From: an uncultured Blautia sp.
GTDB lineage: Bacteria; Bacillota; Clostridia; Lachnospirales; Lachnospiraceae
DNA length: 17,863 nucleotides
Reading direction: 5' to 3'
NCBI GenBank assembly: GCA_934378195.1
Contig: CAKRPO010000047.1
Location: forward strand, 1 to 17,863
Positions within the stretch are counted from its first letter, which is position 1. Each line of letters begins with the position of its first letter. This document shows positions 14,601-17,863 of this stretch, piece by piece. A program made the translations under genes and the position numbers. A model generated the notes under the pieces. It did not search any database. It was not told the origin of the DNA and worked only from the letters and a program-made list of their open reading frames with translations.

Positions 14601-17600
14601 CGAATACTGTGAAAATTGGTAACAAAGAGGATCATGCCACAGTTGAGGTAAGTAACAAATTTTTAAATAAGAGTGGCATCCAGGTTAAGGATTTGGATAA
14701 TGTGGTGGAATACAGCATTGGCGTTAATTACAGTGCAGCAGATCTGATGCCAGATGGTGATACCCTGACTTTGGAGGATGTGCTTGATGCAAATCTAACA
14801 TTAGATACCAGCAGCATTAAAGTTACGGATATGGTTACTGGTGAAAATGTTGATTATCAGTCTTCCTTTGGAACGTCGGCAGATGGAAGAAATGTAATGA
14901 CACTTACAATTCCAGACGGAAGAGCACTTAATGTAGTTTATCGTGCAACGCTTGTATCTGCCGGAAAGACTGATGGAACACAATATGAAGTCGCAAATAA
15001 GGCAACACTTAGAGGTGGAGCAGAAAAAACAGTCGAAATCAAAACACAAGTTAAGTATCATAAATCAAATGCTACAATTGCGGGCAGGTCTGATAGTATT
15101 ACAATTAAAAAGGTTGATCAGAATGGAAATAGTCTGAAAGATGCCAAATTTGTTGTACAGGCAGTGAATGCTGAAACATTGGAGCCAGTAGATAATGATT
15201 CAAATAAAACAGATGTAACAAATAGTTCTGGGCTTATAAAATTCGAGGGATTACATTACAATACGCTGTATTATTATCAGGAAGTTGAGGCTCCGGAAGG
15301 GTATTCGATTAAAGATAAGCAGGTACATTATTTTATTATAAAAAATGTGAAAGATAATGCGGCACAACAGGAATTTAATGCTTTGATCCGAAGTATCCCG
15401 GAAGGTACAGAATATGCGGCACTTTCTGGTGGCCAGACGTTTATTGTTGAAAACCAGAAAAAAGAAACAGAACCGGTAACTGCTCAGATTCAGGTAGAGA
15501 AGATAGTGAGCGGTGAGGGTGCACCGAAAGGTGAAAATTTCATCTTTACGATTACTGGAGTAGATGGTGCTCCGATGCCGGCTTCTACAAGTATTCAAGT
15601 GACAGCAGGCGAAACGAAAAGTTTCGGAGAGATTTCTTATACGAAAGAGGGAACTTATAAGTATATTGTAAAAGAAACTCCGGGAACGACAGAAGGAATG
15701 AGTTATGTTGTTGACGGTTATGCGGTAGAAGTAAAAGTAACAAAAGTAAATGAGAAACTTACTGCAGATATTATTTATTCTGAAAAATCAGCATCAGCAG
15801 ATAAGCTTACTGTAGAAAATACTTATAGTAAACCTAAAGGTAGTCTCACAATCCACAAGACAGTAGCAGGTCTGAGTGATACAGACCAGAAAGCTAATGC
15901 AGACAAGACTTACACATTTACAGTAAAAGGCAGCGATGACAAGTACTACAAAGCCGACGGAACAGCATCCAACACCGAAGTAGTACTGGGGATGAAAGCA
16001 GGTGCAAGCCTCACAATTGAGAACCTTCCGGTAGGTGATTACACCGTAAGAGAAGTAAAAGCCGACGCAGCAATCGAGACCTACGGACTTACTGTAACAG
16101 GTGAAGGTAAAGTCACAGTAGTAAAAGATGAAACAGCAACAGCATCCGTAACCAACACCTATAGTAAAGACAAGGGAAGCCTTACGATCAGCAAGACAGT
16201 AACCGGTCTGAGCGATGCAGACCAGAAAGCCAATGCAGACAAGACTTACACATTTACAGTAAAAGGCAGCGATGACAAGTATTACAAAGCCGACGGAACA
16301 ACATCCGACACCGAAGTAGTACTGGAGATGAAAGCAAACGAAAGCCGTACAATCAATAACTTGCCAGTAGGAAGTTATACGGTATCAGAAAAACTGGCCG
16401 ACGCAGCAATTGAAACCTATGGACTTTCTGTAGAAGGAACCGGAGCTGTAACTGTCAAGAAAAATGAGACATCAACCGCAGAAGTAATCAACACCTACAG
16501 CAAAGACAAAGGAAGCCTTACAATCAGCAAGACAGTAACAGGTCTGAGTGATGCTGACAAAGAAGCAAACAAAGACAAGACTTACAAGTTCACAGTCAAA
16601 GGCAGTGACAATAAGTATTACGCAGCCGATGGAACAGCATCCAACACCGAAGTAGTACTGGAGATGAAAGCAAATGAAAGCTGTACAATCAATAATCTGC
16701 CAGTAGGAAACTATACTGTATCAGAAGTAAGAGAAGGCACAGCAATCGAGACCTACGGACTTACTGTAACAGGTGAAGGTAAAGTCACAGTAGTAAAAGA
16801 TGAAACAGCAACAGCATCCGTAACCAACACCTATAGTAAAGACAAGGGAAGCCTTGAGATTAGCAAAGCCGTAACCGGTCTGAGCGATGCTGACCAGAAA
16901 GGCAATGCAGACAAGACTTACAAGTTCACGGTAAAAGGCAGCGACAATAAGTATTACGCAGCGGACGGAACAGTATCCGACACCGAAGTAGTACTGGAGA
17001 TCAAAGCAGGTGCAAGCCTCACAATTGAGAACCTTCCGGTAGGCGATTACACCGTAACAGAAGTGAAAGCTGATGCAGCAATCGAAACTTACGGACTTAC
17101 CGTAGAAGGTGAAGGTAAAGTCACAGTAGTAAAAGATGAAACAGCAACCGCAGAAGTAACCAATACCTACAGTAAAGACAAAGGAAGCTTTAAGATTAGC
17201 AAAGCCGTAACTGGTCTTAGTGATGCTGACCAGAAAGCTAATGCAGACAAGATTTACAAGTTCACGGTCAAAGGCAGTGACAATAAATATTATGCAGCCG
17301 ACGGAACAGCATCCGACACCGAAGTAGTAGTGGAGATCAGAGCAAATGAGAGCCGTACAATCAATAATCTACCAGTAGGAAACTATACTGTATCAGAAGT
17401 AAGAGAAGGCACAGCAATCGCGAACTATGGACTTACCGTAACAGGCGAAGGTGATGTTACAGTAGAAAAAGATAAGTCAGTAACAGCAACGGTAACCAAC
17501 ACCTACAGCAAAGACAAAGGAAGCCTTAAGATCAGCAAGACAGTAACCGGTCTGAGCGATGTTGATCAGAAAGCCAATGCAGGCAAGCCTTACACATTTA

Positions 17601-17863
17601 CAGTAAAAGGCAGCGATGACAAGTATTACAAAGCCGACGGAACAACATCCAACACCGAAGTAGTACTGGAGATCAAAGCAGGTGCAAGCCTCACAATTGA
17701 GAACCTTCCGGTAGGTGATTACACCGTAACAGAAGTGAAAGCCGACGCAGCAATCGAGACCTACGGACTTACTGTAACAGGTGAAGGTAAAGTCACAGTA
17801 GTAAAAGATGAAACAGCAACAGCATCCGTAACCAACACCTATAGTAAAGACAAGGGAAGCCTT
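11675..17863 (+). CDS. Giant modular surface adhesin with isopeptide-type domains (partial, 3' end outside window)
   Basis: The reading frame is open from ATG 11675 (AAGGAGAGG at 11662-11670) to the last base: 2063 codons with no stop. Layout: signal peptide 1-30 (cleavage after STFA); TPE-rich linker about 65-148; a beta domain ending in FSPFVF near 273; a run of Ig/pilin-like beta domains about 290-1140, with features such as EITWTVIY, TATWTVTV and VVYRATLV; a SpaA-type CnaB domain about 1140-1262 (IKKVDQNG, LKDAKF, GLIKFEGL, QEVEAPEGY, ending VENQ); an FctA/Spy0128-like domain about 1270-1388 (FIFTITG, GEISYTKEGTYKYIVKET, VENTYS); then six 112-residue repeats from 1389. The CnaB and FctA families form Lys-Asn isopeptide bonds that stiffen pilins and adhesins. 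A wall anchor is expected beyond the window. The ligand is unknown. Confidence 0.9.
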   Translation, partial: MRHLDKCKRICAMAMAALMIIQQGSVSTFAEEQTAISAAETQAEAAAQAEVENSAEQEKEQSAPETPKKPETTPEAAQQLETTPEAQQPQEPETTPEAEQQPEATPEEQQPEATPEAQQPEATPEAQPTEEAQPAATATATPTPEAAKVQDLTYNAAGVQVKVHTSTAVAADTQLIVTPVNPDDFDNAALNQWLNDKQVADAAIYDIHLADAGGNEISVGQASVSLNFSTPVVAQVEGVKTTLSFLHIANGSAVEIGQVNTEGTSASITANGFSPFVFVRTAEHTEQQTDGETAIDLRNAIKNVAITEVDGQAYDSNKKYPRGAKIKFNLSYKFAEDAKPTANGTKSATYALPAGLNFTNTSGNITCEGYTAGPAGTYTIVDGVVTFIYTKEFLKAHPSDIEGSFSFEGALSESANENKDKVDIIFDGPGKTIPIEIKFEDGKISGGKSYKLNDDGTIDFTIELNVTGKDVTNLVLKDMQGSNLKFADNPEFKLNGTAIDSSKITLGTDDSATLNLGDLKIGKYQLTYKARVEDKTIISGDANKNRAEWSWTGGTGSAETTVNGIEKTLKKSGFVSKNGNGEYEITWTVIYIPGTFGSAAGKTFVDTLGPDQEYIGDYIVYYDENGNKDWVGNTEIARGTIGAGNSFSYTFPSDKTTSKGGYKLVYKTKVTKDLSDLVGKEQFTNSIQGDGKTVSGTAEIEKKIPSMDIVTKKGTADQGSRTATWTVTVDSKGKTVKNLVVVDELQDSYNWKGKYNDDIVVKEGNNILTAGTDYIIEPGVSSSNNPTLTIRFTKDISDVVTITYSSEYSESDKTGSTGNKIHSTYTVDNKDYAEDDGSNVEFKSTDFVVDKSGDISGGIANWKVTVNKQLGWERTELTNSVKTITDEIPEGMEYVDGSLKCKIDQSHWNGDNAEPYANISVSYDKDSRKLTVNIAGLELEKDPYIYIELSYQTKIVQLPIESGEGTVVEGDKVSFTNTVKIGNKEDHATVEVSNKFLNKSGIQVKDLDNVVEYSIGVNYSAADLMPDGDTLTLEDVLDANLTLDTSSIKVTDMVTGENVDYQSSFGTSADGRNVMTLTIPDGRALNVVYRATLVSAGKTDGTQYEVANKATLRGGAEKTVEIKTQVKYHKSNATIAGRSDSITIKKVDQNGNSLKDAKFVVQAVNAETLEPVDNDSNKTDVTNSSGLIKFEGLHYNTLYYYQEVEAPEGYSIKDKQVHYFIIKNVKDNAAQQEFNALIRSIPEGTEYAALSGGQTFIVENQKKETEPVTAQIQVEKIVSGEGAPKGENFIFTITGVDGAPMPASTSIQVTAGETKSFGEISYTKEGTYKYIVKETPGTTEGMSYVVDGYAVEVKVTKVNEKLTADIIYSEKSASADKLTVENTYSKPKGSLTIHKTVAGLSDTDQKANADKTYTFTVKGSDDKYYKADGTASNTEVVLGMKAGASLTIENLPVGDYTVREVKADAAIETYGLTVTGEGKVTVVKDETATASVTNTYSKDKGSLTISKTVTGLSDADQKANADKTYTFTVKGSDDKYYKADGTTSDTEVVLEMKANESRTINNLPVGSYTVSEKLADAAIETYGLSVEGTGAVTVKKNETSTAEVINTYSKDKGSLTISKTVTGLSDADKEANKDKTYKFTVKGSDNKYYAADGTASNTEVVLEMKANESCTINNLPVGNYTVSEVREGTAIETYGLTVTGEGKVTVVKDETATASVTNTYSKDKGSLEISKAVTGLSDADQKGNADKTYKFTVKGSDNKYYAADGTVSDTEVVLEIKAGASLTIENLPVGDYTVTEVKADAAIETYGLTVEGEGKVTVVKDETATAEVTNTYSKDKGSFKISKAVTGLSDADQKANADKIYKFTVKGSDNKYYAADGTASDTEVVVEIRANESRTINNLPVGNYTVSEVREGTAIANYGLTVTGEGDVTVEKDKSVTATVTNTYSKDKGSLKISKTVTGLSDVDQKANAGKPYTFTVKGSDDKYYKADGTTSNTEVVLEIKAGASLTIENLPVGDYTVTEVKADAAIETYGLTVTGEGKVTVVKDETATASVTNTYSKDKGSL
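11969..12049 (+). repeat. Three tandem 27-bp repeats in the TPE linker
   Basis: Units 11969-11995, 11996-12022 and 12023-12049 each encode (E/A)QQPEATPE. The first two are identical at all 27 bases and the third is diverged. Less regular TTPEA units flank them. The repeat length is a multiple of three, so copy-number change would lengthen or shorten the stalk without frameshift. Confidence 0.85.
15839..17863 (+). repeat. Six perfect-length 336-bp repeats plus start of a seventh
   Basis: Units start at 15839, 16175, 16511, 16847, 17183 and 17519, each exactly 336 bases (112 residues); a seventh begins at 17855 and is cut by the window end. Each opens with GS(L/F) and ends with NTYSKDK. Lys7, Glu72 (in YTVxE) and Asn106 (in xNTY) are kept in all six, as expected for a Lys-Asn isopeptide bond with a catalytic acid. 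Two middle versions exist: AGASLTIENLPVGDYTV in units 1, 4 and 6, and NES(R/C)TINNLPVG(S/N)YTV in units 2, 3 and 5. Unit 3 has Cys instead of Arg at residue 58. The domain resembles the DUF5979/CnaB-like pilin repeats; the exact family name is less certain than the repeat itself. Confidence 0.95.

Noticed and set aside
15839..17863. CRISPR array as an explanation of the regular repeats
   Set aside because: The period is 336 bases, the repeats are contiguous without unique spacers, and the frame is coding throughout.

Overview
The window looks like the chromosome of a Gram-positive anaerobe of the class Clostridia, most likely Lachnospiraceae (Blautia/Dorea/Ruminococcus-like). The evidence is moderate AT richness, AGGAGG-type ribosome binding sites, a SCIFF precursor peptide with its radical SAM maturase next to a fused SecDF and RecJ, a DUF5688 protein (a family largely seen in gut Clostridia), and large Sec-exported surface proteins with TPE/Ser-Thr linkers and isopeptide-forming domains. 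All genes lie on the + strand, and no gene-free stretch exceeds about 280 bases.

Layout. (1) 43-3147 holds four small housekeeping or accessory genes: a low-molecular-weight protein tyrosine phosphatase, a DUF5688 protein behind a strong terminator, an unsignalled amidase with a SPOR tail that matches the CwlC mother-cell lysin architecture, and a YdcF/DUF218 protein. (2) 3148-5118 is a monocistronic surface-protein unit: a promoter-bearing AT-rich leader, a 539-residue secreted protein anchored by a C-terminal membrane helix, and a terminator whose 3' arm also contains the Shine-Dalgarno of the next gene. (3) 5119-9569 is the SCIFF locus: TIGR04086 membrane protein, 46-residue SCIFF peptide, SCIFF maturase and SecDF. 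An 11-bp hairpin sits between peptide and maturase. (4) 9598-11446 is recJ, bracketed by two strong intrinsic terminators and driven by its own extended -10 promoter. (5) 11447 to the window end is the 5' part of a giant modular surface adhesin (at least 2063 codons, still open). It runs signal peptide, TPE linker, a domain resembling one in the first surface protein, a series of Ig/pilin-like beta domains, a SpaA-type CnaB domain, an FctA/Spy0128-like domain, then six uninterrupted 336-bp (112-aa) repeats and the first codons of a seventh.

How the parts relate. The SCIFF peptide is the substrate of the downstream radical SAM enzyme, which installs a Cys-Thr thioether. SecDF follows within 24 bases and is probably co-transcribed. 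The two surface proteins are separate transcriptional units placed on either side of this conserved core. The most notable points are the perfectly phased, mosaic 336-bp repeat array, the terminator/ribosome-binding-site overlap before the TIGR04086 gene, the hairpin between SCIFF peptide and maturase, an alanine in place of the usual aspartate in the SecF transmembrane motif, and the CwlC-like amidase. No CRISPR array, rRNA, tRNA, transposase or phage gene was seen.
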